NCBI RefSeq assembly: GCF_002157855.1
Contig: NZ_CP020880.1
Span: forward strand, 930,001 to 994,000
Source of the DNA: Sutcliffiella horikoshii
GTDB lineage: Bacteria; Bacillota; Bacilli; Bacillales; Bacillaceae_I
Direction of reading: 5' to 3'
DNA: 64,000 nucleotides
Shown here one piece after another: positions 26,254 to 35,299 of this stretch. The stretch's first letter is position 1. The number at the start of each line of letters is the position of its first letter. Under the pieces are notes generated by a model, which was not told the DNA's origin, searched no databases, and saw only the letters and a program-made list of their open reading frames with translations. A program made the position numbers and the translations under genes.

Positions 26254-29200
26254 ATGAACATAAAAGTAGATAAAAAACTCATCCAAGAAAGATGTGGTTC
26301 TGTTTCCTTAAAAAGCGGGGAGGCATTTCGCAGAGCGGATAAAGTGAAAATAGAAGAATGGACGAACGATAGGTGTATTGCTGTCGTTTCAACGTCTGAG
26401 GATTTCCATGTTGTCGTGACGGCGGAAGGTACGGGAGACATTCATACAAGCTGTACTTGCCCAAAGCTTGCTTCTGTAAAATTAGAATGTCAGCATATTG
26501 CAGCTGTGCTTTTGACGATCTATGAAAACCATTATTCACAACATGACCTGTCAGAAGAAGTGTTCCGACTATTCCAAGCAGATAAGAAACCATCAAGCGG
26601 CAGTCAGCTCCATTTTGAAAAAAGAGAAGTGGTAGACGTAGCATTTGCCATGAAACCGGTAGTAAAAGATAAGGAGAATTTCCTTGGTATAGGGCTATCG
26701 TTGAAACAGAGCGTTGTACAAGATCCACGTAAACTACTACAGGCCATAAAGAATGGAAAACGTAGTGACTTGTTTGATCCAGAGGTTCATTGCTTTAAAA
26801 AAGAAGTGGATGCTGTAATTCAGCATTTGATAGACATGCTTGATGATGAAAAAACATTTTTGGAGGAAATAGAGCTACTACCGCAAGAACTAATTCTCCC
26901 ACCATCCTCCTTTAGAAAAGTTGCATCGCTTTTACAGCAGGTAGATGTGGAAATGCATGTTAATAAACAGGCATACGATGGCTTTGCGTTAGTAAAAGAG
27001 CCCCTTTCCCTTCATTTTTCTTTTACAGAAGAAAATGCAAATGGGGTTGTGCTGAAGATTGATGGGCTAAACGATTTATTCGTTTTTAGAGCCTATAATA
27101 CTGTTTTCAAGAACGGTTTCTTTATTTCCTTGGACACAGATGACTGTCGTAGACTTGCTGAATTGAAACGAATGTTGGATGCTTCTAAGACAAATTCCAT
27201 CCCTATTGCTCTCAATCAAGTGCAGACGTTTGTCGAAAAGGTAGTCCCAGGCTTACGGAAACTTGGAAAAGTGGAACTTGATGAAACGGTTGCCAAACGT
27301 TTTGCCAAAACTCCGTTAGTAGCGAAGCTGTATCTGGACAGAGTAAAAAACCGGCTTTTAGCAAGTATTGAGTTTCAATATGAACAGGTGATGATCAATC
27401 CGTTAGATCCAAAAGAGCATCGCATGAACACCATGATTATCCGCGATTATGATAAGGAGCAAATAATTCTTGATTTCATGGAGGACAGTAAATTCGGAAG
27501 TACAGAAGAAGGATACTTTCTGCACAACGAAGAGTTGGAATATCAATTTCTCTATCATGTGCTACCTAAGTTGCAACGCTTTGTACAAGTGTATGCAACG
27601 ACGGCTATTAGAAATAGAATTTTCAGGGAGCCGACTAAACCCCAAATTCGTATCAGGGTAAAAAAAGAGCGGACCAATTGGCTTGAATTTAAATTTGAAA
27701 TGGATGGTATACCGGAATCCCAAATCAGGGAACTTTTAAGTGCACTGGAGGAAAAAAGAAAATATTATCGCTTGAACAATGGCTCCTTGCTTTCCTTGGA
27801 AACTAGGGAATTTGAAGAGATTCAACGCTTCTTGCAAGCCAATCCAGTACAAGATGAGGATCTAGAACAAGGTTTGAATGTGCCTATTATTAAAGGATTC
27901 AAAATGATGGACTCTGTAACAGATGATGCCGTGTTCACCTTAGAAGAAAGTTTCCGGCAATTCCTGGAGGAAATCCGTAATCCGGCTAGTGAAAATATTC
28001 CAGTTCCAAATCAAGTGGATAAGATATTAAGGGATTATCAAATACATGGATACAGATGGATGAAAACGTTGGCTCACTATGGTTTTGGCGGGATTTTGGC
28101 AGATGATATGGGACTCGGGAAAACCTTGCAGAGTATCACATTCATCCTCTCGGAGCTACCTGATATTCGCCATAAAAAATGTCCGATTTTAATTGTAACA
28201 CCATCTTCTCTTACTTATAACTGGCTTGGGGAACTAAGAAAATTTGCACCAGAGATCAACGCCTTTATTATGGATGGAACTCGTAAGGACCGAGAGCAGG
28301 CCTTTTCGCAAATAAAGGAAGTGGATGTCGTTATCACCTCGTATCCTTTGCTGCGACGCGATGTTAATCTTTATACGACTAACCATTTCCATACGGTGTT
28401 TTTTGACGAAGCACAGGCCTTTAAAAATCCAGTAACACAGACGTTTCGAGCAGTGAAAAGAGTGAAATCCGATTATAAATTTGCTCTAACAGGAACACCT
28501 GTAGAAAATTCGTTGGAAGAGCTGTGGTCTATTTTTCATGTTGTCTTTCCTGAGTTGTTTATGGGATTGAAGGAGTACAGCAATTTGACGAGAAAAACCA
28601 TTGCACGTAGGATCCGGCCATTTATGCTTCGACGGGTGAAGGAGGATGTATTGGCAGAGTTGCCGGAGAAAATCGAAAGCTTGGAATCGGTAGAGCTTTT
28701 ACCTGAGCAAAAGAAGCTTTATGCGGCCTATCTTGCAAAACTTCGACATGATACATTAAAGCATTTGAACAAAGACACATTGAGGAAAAATAAAATTCGT
28801 ATACTAGCGGGGTTAACAAGGCTCCGTCAGATTTGCTGCCATCCCTCACTTTTTGTACACGGGTATAGGGGTAGCTCTGCCAAGTTCGAAATGCTCATAC
28901 AATTGATCGAAGAGTCTCAGCGTTCAGGCAGAAGGGTGCTTATATTCTCCCAATTCACAAAGATGCTGGAGCTGATAGGGAGGGAGCTTGCCTATCAGGG
29001 ACTGCCCTATTTTTATCTTGACGGACAAACTCCTTCAGAAGAAAGGGTGGAGCGTTGTGAACGGTTCAACTCTGGGGAAAGAGACTTTTTCTTAATTTCA
29101 CTTAAGGCAGGTGGGACTGGTCTTAACCTGACTGGTGCCGATACTGTTATCTTATATGACCTTTGGTGGAATCCGGCAGTGGAAGAGCAGGCTGCGGATC

Positions 29201-29388
29201 GTGCACATCGAATGGGGCAAACCCAAACGGTCCAAGTGATTAAGCTTGTGGCACGGGGAACAATTGAAGAAAAGATGAACGAACTGCAAGATAAAAAGAG
29301 ACATTTAATAGAAGAAATCATAGACCCTGACGAGAGAGTATCAAACTCATTGACGGACGACGACATCCGAGAGATTCTTTCCATATAA
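26254..29388 (+). CDS. SWIM zinc-finger SNF2 family helicase (YwqA-like)
   Basis: A 1044-residue protein. A SWIM zinc finger (C67-x-C69-x9-C79-x-H81) lies at the N-terminus. A middle region of about 500 residues follows, then SNF2 helicase motifs: DDMGLGKTLQ (Walker A), FFDEAQAF (motif II), LTGTPVENS (III), SLKAGGTGLNLTGAD (V) and DRAHRMGQTQ (VI). The architecture and size are like the YwqA-type DNA translocases of Bacillus. The ATG at 26254 follows AAAGGAG by eight bases. The PD-(D/E)XK-like gene starts 20 bp later, so the two are probably co-transcribed. Confidence 0.9.
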   Translation: MNIKVDKKLIQERCGSVSLKSGEAFRRADKVKIEEWTNDRCIAVVSTSEDFHVVVTAEGTGDIHTSCTCPKLASVKLECQHIAAVLLTIYENHYSQHDLSEEVFRLFQADKKPSSGSQLHFEKREVVDVAFAMKPVVKDKENFLGIGLSLKQSVVQDPRKLLQAIKNGKRSDLFDPEVHCFKKEVDAVIQHLIDMLDDEKTFLEEIELLPQELILPPSSFRKVASLLQQVDVEMHVNKQAYDGFALVKEPLSLHFSFTEENANGVVLKIDGLNDLFVFRAYNTVFKNGFFISLDTDDCRRLAELKRMLDASKTNSIPIALNQVQTFVEKVVPGLRKLGKVELDETVAKRFAKTPLVAKLYLDRVKNRLLASIEFQYEQVMINPLDPKEHRMNTMIIRDYDKEQIILDFMEDSKFGSTEEGYFLHNEELEYQFLYHVLPKLQRFVQVYATTAIRNRIFREPTKPQIRIRVKKERTNWLEFKFEMDGIPESQIRELLSALEEKRKYYRLNNGSLLSLETREFEEIQRFLQANPVQDEDLEQGLNVPIIKGFKMMDSVTDDAVFTLEESFRQFLEEIRNPASENIPVPNQVDKILRDYQIHGYRWMKTLAHYGFGGILADDMGLGKTLQSITFILSELPDIRHKKCPILIVTPSSLTYNWLGELRKFAPEINAFIMDGTRKDREQAFSQIKEVDVVITSYPLLRRDVNLYTTNHFHTVFFDEAQAFKNPVTQTFRAVKRVKSDYKFALTGTPVENSLEELWSIFHVVFPELFMGLKEYSNLTRKTIARRIRPFMLRRVKEDVLAELPEKIESLESVELLPEQKKLYAAYLAKLRHDTLKHLNKDTLRKNKIRILAGLTRLRQICCHPSLFVHGYRGSSAKFEMLIQLIEESQRSGRRVLIFSQFTKMLELIGRELAYQGLPYFYLDGQTPSEERVERCERFNSGERDFFLISLKAGGTGLNLTGADTVILYDLWWNPAVEEQAADRAHRMGQTQTVQVIKLVARGTIEEKMNELQDKKRHLIEEIIDPDERVSNSLTDDDIREILSI

Positions 29389-29408
29389 GGGAGGTTGGTG
29401 TGTGAGCT

Positions 29409-30128
29409 ATGACAGAGAAGAAAAAATTATATGAAGTGGACTTGTATAAGCCTATTCAAAAGTATTTTGTGAAAGAAGGCTATGAGGTTTACGGGGAAGT
29501 GAACGACTGCGATATTGCAATGGTAAAAGGAGATGCAGTAGTGGTTGTGGAGTTGAAACTGACTTTAAATGTACAGCTTCTCATCCAAGCAACAAAAAGG
29601 CAAAAGTTAACGGATCTTGTGTATATAGCAATCCCAAAACCGTCATTTAGCAGACGTTCAAAGCGTTGGACAGATTTGTGTCATTTAATTAAGCGGCTTG
29701 ATCTGGGCTTGATTGTCGTATCATTCAGCGGGCGGGGTAAGCGTGTGGAGGTCATGTTCGATCCGGTTCCATTTGATCGGGCAAAAAGCATGCGCCAAAA
29801 TAAACGCAAGCGTGATGCGTTGTTGAAGGAAATGGACGGACGTTCTTCGGATGTGAACCTTGGGGGAAGCAATCGTGTGAAGATAAGAACTGCTTATAAA
29901 GAGAATTGCGTTAAGATTGCCTGTTATTTGGAGAAATTCGGTCCTTTGTCTCCAAAGGCACTGCGCGATTTAGGTACTGGTGAGAAAACCTCTTCTATTT
30001 TGACAAAGAACTATTACCGTTGGTTTGAACGGGTGAAACGCGGGACCTATGTGATAAGTGAAAAAGGGAAAACGGACCTTCGCGAACATATAGAGCTTGT
30101 GGAACATTTTTTGAAGGAAAAAGAGTGA
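29409..30128 (+). CDS. DUF2161 PD-(D/E)XK-like protein
   Basis: A 239-residue protein with a PD-(D/E)XK nuclease-like core: acidic residues in GEVNDCDIAMV (D35) and then VVVELKL (E48-x-K50), followed by a C-terminal winged-helix-like segment (LSPKALRDLGTGEKTSSILT). This is the DUF2161 family, annotated as putative phosphodiesterase. The pairing with a SNF2 translocase upstream suggests a DNA repair or processing unit. Activity has not been shown for the family as far as I know. Confidence 0.8.
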   Translation: MTEKKKLYEVDLYKPIQKYFVKEGYEVYGEVNDCDIAMVKGDAVVVVELKLTLNVQLLIQATKRQKLTDLVYIAIPKPSFSRRSKRWTDLCHLIKRLDLGLIVVSFSGRGKRVEVMFDPVPFDRAKSMRQNKRKRDALLKEMDGRSSDVNLGGSNRVKIRTAYKENCVKIACYLEKFGPLSPKALRDLGTGEKTSSILTKNYYRWFERVKRGTYVISEKGKTDLREHIELVEHFLKEKE

Positions 30129-30131
30129 GTC

Positions 30132-30172
30132 CGGGACCCTGTTGCGCTACTAAGTGGCGGGAGGGTCCTTTA
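30132..30172 (+). terminator. Terminator-like hairpin after the DUF2161 gene
   Basis: GGGACCCT and AGGGTCC arms are followed by TTTATAT. Confidence 0.55.
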
Positions 30173-30257
30173 TATAGGGATGGATAGTTAGGTTTATTCC
30201 CCCTATAGGAGGACGCTGAAGTCGACGTTGATATACCTACAGCGGGTATTGCGAACG

Positions 30258-30376
30258 TAAATCGGCCGATAATTCAAGGTTATCGGGCGGAAATTTTGGG
30301 GAATCGGGCGAAAATTTAAATTTACGGTCGATTATTGCGATTATCGGGCGATTTACAGGTGCAATCGGGCGATTCG
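30258..30376 (+). repeat. Array of about 21-bp repeats with TCGGGCG core
   Basis: The CGG of the core TCGGGCG, or a near copy, recurs at 30263, 30284, 30305, 30325, 30345 and 30366, spacings of 20-21 bp. The segments between are AT-rich and variable. The same core, in the opposite orientation, forms a second array at 44249-44378. The gap from 30129 to 30593 otherwise holds only a hairpin and leader sequence; no gene was seen in it. Confidence 0.85.
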
Positions 30377-30593
30377 TAATTTCTACTCCTGAAAAAGATG
30401 AAAATAAACCGCAATTTACCGAACATACCCCCACCCTAAGTCCCCAGTCCCCAACATTCAGGACTTTTGCCTCTGAACAGAACAAATGTTTTCATGTAAA
30501 ATAGCTGAAATATGGTGCGACTTAACCCGTGGTTTCCCAAACCCGAAACATCACTACACTACTACTGAAGGTCAGACAGAGGTGAAACAACAC

Positions 30594-31220
30594 ATGAATG
30601 GTACCGCACATGCAGCCATTGGGGCAGCAACAGGTTTTGCTGTGGCTAACACGCTGCAGACAACACCAACTACAACTCTTATTTTAGTCAGCTTAGGAAC
30701 TATATCAGGCCTTGTGCCAGATCTTGATATTGACGGAAAACTTCGCGGACGTATAACGTTATCCCACACGGTGACAAGAACTATTGCACAAATAATAGGA
30801 ACCATGATGATTTTATATAGTTTATATGAAGGAACATTGGAGGAAAAGTTCAGGGGGATCGGCATCGGAGCTCTTATGATTGTCATTTCCTCTCTCATCA
30901 AACAAAGACATATGCTGACCATCACTGGTGCAGGCGTTTTACTTGGCGGGATGAGCTTACAGGAAATGTGGATGATCCTTTTTGGTGTCTACATTATAAT
31001 TGCCTCCATAGTATCCCACAGAAGCTACACGCATTCCATTATTGGTACTGCTTTCTTCACTTACATAGCTTTAAAACTAGAACACTCTCTTTCTATCGAC
31101 GGAGTATTTTTAACATGCACCATTTCCTATATAAGCCATTTAGTCGCTGATATGAAAGTACTACCTTTCAATAAAAGAGGGATTAAATTGTTCCTGCCGG
31201 TTTCATCAAAGGAAATATGA
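30594..31220 (+). CDS. YdjM-like membrane-bound metal-dependent hydrolase
   Basis: A 208-residue membrane protein of the YdjM/DUF457 family. It starts MNGTAHAAIGAATGFAVA and has the conserved LVPDLDIDG and HRSYTHSIIGTAFF motifs, whose His and Asp residues are expected to bind metal, with several membrane helices. The ATG at 30594 follows AGAGGTG by nine bases. A second member of the superfamily (YfhP) is encoded at 50542. Substrates are not known. Confidence 0.85.
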   Translation: MNGTAHAAIGAATGFAVANTLQTTPTTTLILVSLGTISGLVPDLDIDGKLRGRITLSHTVTRTIAQIIGTMMILYSLYEGTLEEKFRGIGIGALMIVISSLIKQRHMLTITGAGVLLGGMSLQEMWMILFGVYIIIASIVSHRSYTHSIIGTAFFTYIALKLEHSLSIDGVFLTCTISYISHLVADMKVLPFNKRGIKLFLPVSSKEI

Positions 31221-31263
31221 AGAGAGGGCTAAGTCCAGAAATGGGCATGGCCCTTTTTCTATA
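31221..31263 (+). terminator. Terminator-like hairpin
   Basis: AGAGAGGGC and GGCCCTTTTTCT arms surround an interrupted stem. The T tract is short. Confidence 0.5.
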
Positions 31264-31382
31264 AATAAATATCCCAAAATCCAAGCATCCATACTCGACC
31301 ACTGTTTCCTCTTACTGGTATAATAAATCTAGATAGTTATGCACGTTTTCAGCATCAAAAACCAATGAAAGTGGGAGTTGCG

Positions 31383-34184
31383 GTGAGCTTTAAGAAAAAA
31401 CAATTTGTCGGTCTGGGAATTACGGTAATTTCGCTTGTTGTGCTATTGTCTGTAATTTTAATTATGACCAATTCGATGAAGACAAATATGCTGGAAATAG
31501 TAGAGGACAGGTATTACAAAGTTAACAAAGCAACTGATATTAGGCAGCTGTTCTACGAAACAGATAGACAGTTGTTGTTTGTAATAAATAGGGATGATTC
31601 GGAGGACATTACTGACAATCTAGCCAATATTGCAGAAAACAGGGAAACTGTCAGAAACAATATAGTTGAATTGGAAGCTGTACTGAATAAAAACCAGACG
31701 AAAGTTTTATTGAGGAATATTGAAGAGCGTTATAACTCTTTTTGGAGTATGGAGCAAGAAATCGTCTCTCAAATTAGTAATGGTGCTTCCAATGAAGACC
31801 TGCAAGCAATTTATGTCTCTCAACTAGATACAAGATCAGCGCTTCTGCAAGACATATCAGATTTCAAAGATTTACAGGAATCGTATATGGAAGATACTTT
31901 GGCAAGCGCCAATGAAACCTATCAAACTCTTATAATCACCATGATTGCGGCTGTGATTCTTTCATTGCTAATAATAATCATGACCACACTCTGGGTGATA
32001 CGAAGCACTAACAGAAGACTAGATGAAGTGAAGAATGGAATTAAGGACATTAACTATGATGACCTATCCACTTTGCCAAGACTTACTACAAACATAAAGG
32101 ATGAAATTGGAGAGATATCGGAAGCTTTTAACACGATGGCGTCTTCCATTGAATCCTATCATGTGAAAGAAAAACAGTTTACAGAAGAGATTGGCAGACA
32201 AAACTGGGTGCAAACGAACTCTGCCGATATTATCAACCTTTACCATCGCAATGTATCCACCGATTCGCTTGCCGAAAAGTTCATCGCCACCTTGACACCT
32301 TTGATGGATGCAAAACTTGGCGCGTTCTACCTGTTGGACGGAGAAGGAAAAGAAGGTACCTATAAGAAGGTTGCCACTTATGCTGACGGTGCGGAAGATG
32401 TTGGTGGAGAAGCATATAAGCTTCGTGAAGGATTAGTAGGGCAGTGTGCTTGGGACAAGAAGGTGATTATTCTTGAAGATGTACCTGAGGGGTATTCCGT
32501 CGTAACGACAGGAATTGGCCATATTAAACCGAAGAGCATTATCATTGCTCCTGTCATTATAAAAGATGAAGTCATTGCCGTCATTGAAATGGCAACGCTG
32601 ACAGAATTCACAAAGACACATCGCCAGCTTTTAAATAAAGTGCTTGAAACGCTAGGGATTGCTATTACGAATATTTTAGGAAGAATGGAAGTCGAGCGTT
32701 TGTTACTTGAATCACAAGCGCAGACAGAAGAGCTCCAATCTCAATCGGAAGAGTTACAGGCTCAGTCAGAAGAGTTACAAACTCAATCAGAAGAACTGCG
32801 CATGATCAACGAGCAACTTGAAGAGCGTTCACGTGATGCGGAACAGAAATCCGCTGATCTTCAAAAAGCGAAAACGGAGCTTGAAGAAAAAGCGAAACAA
32901 CTTCAACTTAGTTCCAAATATAAATCAGAGTTCTTGGCAAATATGTCCCATGAGCTGAGAACACCGCTTAATAGTATTCTACTTCTATCCGAAATGCTGG
33001 CAGAAGATCCGGAAGGCCAATTGACAGATGAACAAAGAGAGTTCTCCCGTGTTATCAATTCTTCTGGTCAGGATCTGCTGAATCTGATTAATGATATTTT
33101 GGATCTTTCCAAGGTGGAAGTGAAAAAGCTGGAAGTAATGTTTGGGGAAGTGAATGTGGAAGAGTTCATAAACCGTCTTGAGCTTCAGTTCACCCATATT
33201 GCCAAGCATAAAAAGCTGGATTACGAGATTGTTCGCGGCAATCAGTTACCGGACGTATTTTTCACGGATGAACAGCGTCTTCAACAGATTGTGAAAAATC
33301 TTTTATCCAATGCCTTTAAGTTCACAGAACAAGGAAAAGTGTCCGTAACAATTGAAAAAGCTCCAAAAAGGGTTCTTCTAAGAGCAAATGTAAATGTAGA
33401 GGCGGATACTTGGTTGAAAATCTCTGTGGAAGATACCGGTATTGGTATTTCTAAAGACAAGCAATCCCTCATCTTTGAAGCGTTCCATCAAGGCGATGGA
33501 GCGACTATGAGAAAGTACGGTGGAACTGGACTTGGCCTTTCCATCTCCAAGGAATTCTCCAACCTATTGGGAGGCAGTGTGTTTGTGGAAAGCGAAGAAG
33601 GCGAAGGGAGTATCTTCACTCTATTGATTCCTAGTCTGCCAAAAGGAATGCCTCAACTGCAAGAAGTAGAGGCAGCATGGCAAGAAGTAGCCTCCACTTC
33701 CGAGACAGAGTTGTTGGAAGAGGAAAACATGGTTCTAGATATGGCGAGGAAAGAGGAAGTCATCAGAGCGCCGCAAACAGTAGAAGAGGAAGATTTTTCT
33801 AATATCCTGAAAGGAAAGACGGTTGTAGTCGTAGATGATGACCATCGAAACGTCTATGCCCTGAACAATGCCTTGAATAAAGAGGATATGAATATCTTAA
33901 CAGCCGAGAACGGGTTGCAATGTCTGGATATTCTGCATGAAAATGAGCATGTAGATATCATTTTAATGGATATCATGATGCCGGTCATGGATGGATATAA
34001 GGCAATTAAAACGATACGTAATCTAGAAAAACATAAAGACGTTCCAATCATTGCCCTAACGGCTAAAGCGATGAAAGGTGATCGAGAAAAATGTTTGGAA
34101 GTGGGTGCTTCGGATTATATTAGTAAACCACTTAAACTAGATCAGCTATTGTCTGCCATGCGAGTTTGGGTCGCGAAAAATTAG
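31383..34184 (+). CDS. rsbK: Hybrid sensor histidine kinase, RsbK type
   Basis: A 933-residue hybrid kinase. Two membrane helices (about residues 2-25 and 185-210) flank a helical extracytoplasmic sensor. HAMP and GAF domains follow, then a coiled coil of near-identical seven-residue SEELQxQ repeats, HisKA (phospho-His about 523 in NMSHELRTPLN), an ATPase domain and a receiver (phospho-Asp about 863 in LMDIMMP). This is the layout of B. cereus RsbK, and the next two genes encode its partners. GTG 31383 is preferred over ATG 31365 because GGGAG lies five to six bases upstream of it. Confidence 0.82.
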   Translation: MSFKKKQFVGLGITVISLVVLLSVILIMTNSMKTNMLEIVEDRYYKVNKATDIRQLFYETDRQLLFVINRDDSEDITDNLANIAENRETVRNNIVELEAVLNKNQTKVLLRNIEERYNSFWSMEQEIVSQISNGASNEDLQAIYVSQLDTRSALLQDISDFKDLQESYMEDTLASANETYQTLIITMIAAVILSLLIIIMTTLWVIRSTNRRLDEVKNGIKDINYDDLSTLPRLTTNIKDEIGEISEAFNTMASSIESYHVKEKQFTEEIGRQNWVQTNSADIINLYHRNVSTDSLAEKFIATLTPLMDAKLGAFYLLDGEGKEGTYKKVATYADGAEDVGGEAYKLREGLVGQCAWDKKVIILEDVPEGYSVVTTGIGHIKPKSIIIAPVIIKDEVIAVIEMATLTEFTKTHRQLLNKVLETLGIAITNILGRMEVERLLLESQAQTEELQSQSEELQAQSEELQTQSEELRMINEQLEERSRDAEQKSADLQKAKTELEEKAKQLQLSSKYKSEFLANMSHELRTPLNSILLLSEMLAEDPEGQLTDEQREFSRVINSSGQDLLNLINDILDLSKVEVKKLEVMFGEVNVEEFINRLELQFTHIAKHKKLDYEIVRGNQLPDVFFTDEQRLQQIVKNLLSNAFKFTEQGKVSVTIEKAPKRVLLRANVNVEADTWLKISVEDTGIGISKDKQSLIFEAFHQGDGATMRKYGGTGLGLSISKEFSNLLGGSVFVESEEGEGSIFTLLIPSLPKGMPQLQEVEAAWQEVASTSETELLEEENMVLDMARKEEVIRAPQTVEEEDFSNILKGKTVVVVDDDHRNVYALNNALNKEDMNILTAENGLQCLDILHENEHVDIILMDIMMPVMDGYKAIKTIRNLEKHKDVPIIALTAKAMKGDREKCLEVGASDYISKPLKLDQLLSAMRVWVAKN

Positions 34185-34194
34185 GATATTGACA

Positions 34195-34241
34195 AAAGGG
34201 ACGGTTACGATTCGTTGGACGCGAGTAGCCGTTCCTTTTTG
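34195..34241 (+). terminator. Terminator after rsbK
   Basis: AAAGGGACGGTTAC and GTAGCCGTTCCTTTTT form an imperfect stem with a T tail. Confidence 0.75.
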
Positions 34242-34273
34242 TAAGATTTGAGATTTTGGAGGCAAGATTAAAA

Positions 34274-35101
34274 GTGGACAAGCAAGACTTGGAGTTAGAT
34301 TTATTTTTAACCGCAGTTTATCGGCTTTCGGGATTTGATTTTCGAAAATATATGAAGTCTTCCATTATGAGAAGAGTGGAAAATAGATTAAGGCTGGAAG
34401 GATTGAAAAACCTCTCTCAGCTGACAGAAAAAGTGATACACCACGATGTGTTTTTGCAAAAAGTATTAGATGACTTTTCAATCAATGTTACAGAGATGTT
34501 CCGAGATCCTACCTTTTTCTTGTCATTCAGAGAAAAGGTAATCCCTCTTTTAAGAGAATTGCCGGAAATCCGGGTATGGCATGCAGGGTGTTCTTCTGGA
34601 GAGGAAGCCTATTCCATGGCTATTCTTTTGGAAGAAGAGGGAGTTGGGCATAAGTCAAAAATCTATGCAACCGACATGAATGAGAAGATCCTGGAGAAAG
34701 CACAAAAAGGCATCATTCCTCTTTCTAAAATGAAAACTTATACGAAAAACTATATGCAAGCTGGCGGGAAAACAGCCTTTTCGGAATATTATCATTCTGA
34801 TCATCAGTTCGCGTATATTAATGAAGACTTGTTGAATAGAATTGTATTTGCACAGCATAATCTTGTGACAGACCGTTCGTTCAACGAGTTTCATATAATC
34901 GTTTGCCGGAATGTGTTGATTTATTTTAACTTGGAGCTGCAGCATAATGTCATTCAATTGTTCCAGGAGAGTCTGGGAGCAGAGGGGTTCCTTGGGCTTG
35001 GAAGCAAAGAGGCGTTGCGCCTTGATGCTCACCCTGGTTTTGAAGAGTTTGATTTGTATGATAAGATATATCGCAAAAAAAACGGAGAGCATGGATATTA
35101 A
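34274..35101 (+). CDS. rsbM: CheR-type methyltransferase, RsbM type
   Basis: A 275-residue CheR-fold SAM-dependent methyltransferase: an N-terminal helical domain (FDFRKYMKSSIMRRVENRL), the SAM motif VWHAGCSSGEEAYSMA, and FHIIVCRNVLIYF. There are no chemoreceptor genes nearby. In the B. cereus group a protein of this type, RsbM, methylates the kinase RsbK and dampens sigma-B activation, and the gene order here fits that. GTG 34274 is 11 bases after GGAGG; a TTG at 34256 would also work, so the start is uncertain. It has its own terminator. Confidence 0.8.
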   Translation: MDKQDLELDLFLTAVYRLSGFDFRKYMKSSIMRRVENRLRLEGLKNLSQLTEKVIHHDVFLQKVLDDFSINVTEMFRDPTFFLSFREKVIPLLRELPEIRVWHAGCSSGEEAYSMAILLEEEGVGHKSKIYATDMNEKILEKAQKGIIPLSKMKTYTKNYMQAGGKTAFSEYYHSDHQFAYINEDLLNRIVFAQHNLVTDRSFNEFHIIVCRNVLIYFNLELQHNVIQLFQESLGAEGFLGLGSKEALRLDAHPGFEEFDLYDKIYRKKNGEHGY

Positions 35102-35119
35102 TCCTGCTCTCCGTTTTTA
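35078..35119 (+). terminator. Terminator overlapping the end of rsbM
   Basis: AAAACGGAGAGCA and TGCTCTCCGTTTTTAT pair across the stop codon of rsbM. Confidence 0.85.
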
Positions 35120-35140
35120 TATTTAGGTTATCTAAATACA

Positions 35141-35259
35141 TTGATTTCCGTTCCAAGCGCTTCGCTTGCCTGCGAACGGTCCGTGAGCCTTCCCACTCCG
35201 TTGCGGGGTCTCATCTGTCCCTTCCTCCCGCGGGCGTCTGCGCGCTTTCCACTTCAATC
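35141..35259 (-). repeat. Dispersed inverted-end element, copy A
   Basis: One of five copies. On this strand it begins near TTGATTTCCGTTCCAAGCGC and ends near GCGCTTTCCACTTCAATCA. The ends can pair and the middle shares GGTCCGTGAGCCT and GGGGTCTCA blocks with the copies at 40506 and 59363. It lies between the convergent 3' ends of rsbM and rsbY. No gene is seen in 35102-35299. Confidence 0.85.
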
Positions 35260-35299
35260 ATTGGGATTATATTAACTGTATAATTCTACTCTAAGTTTA

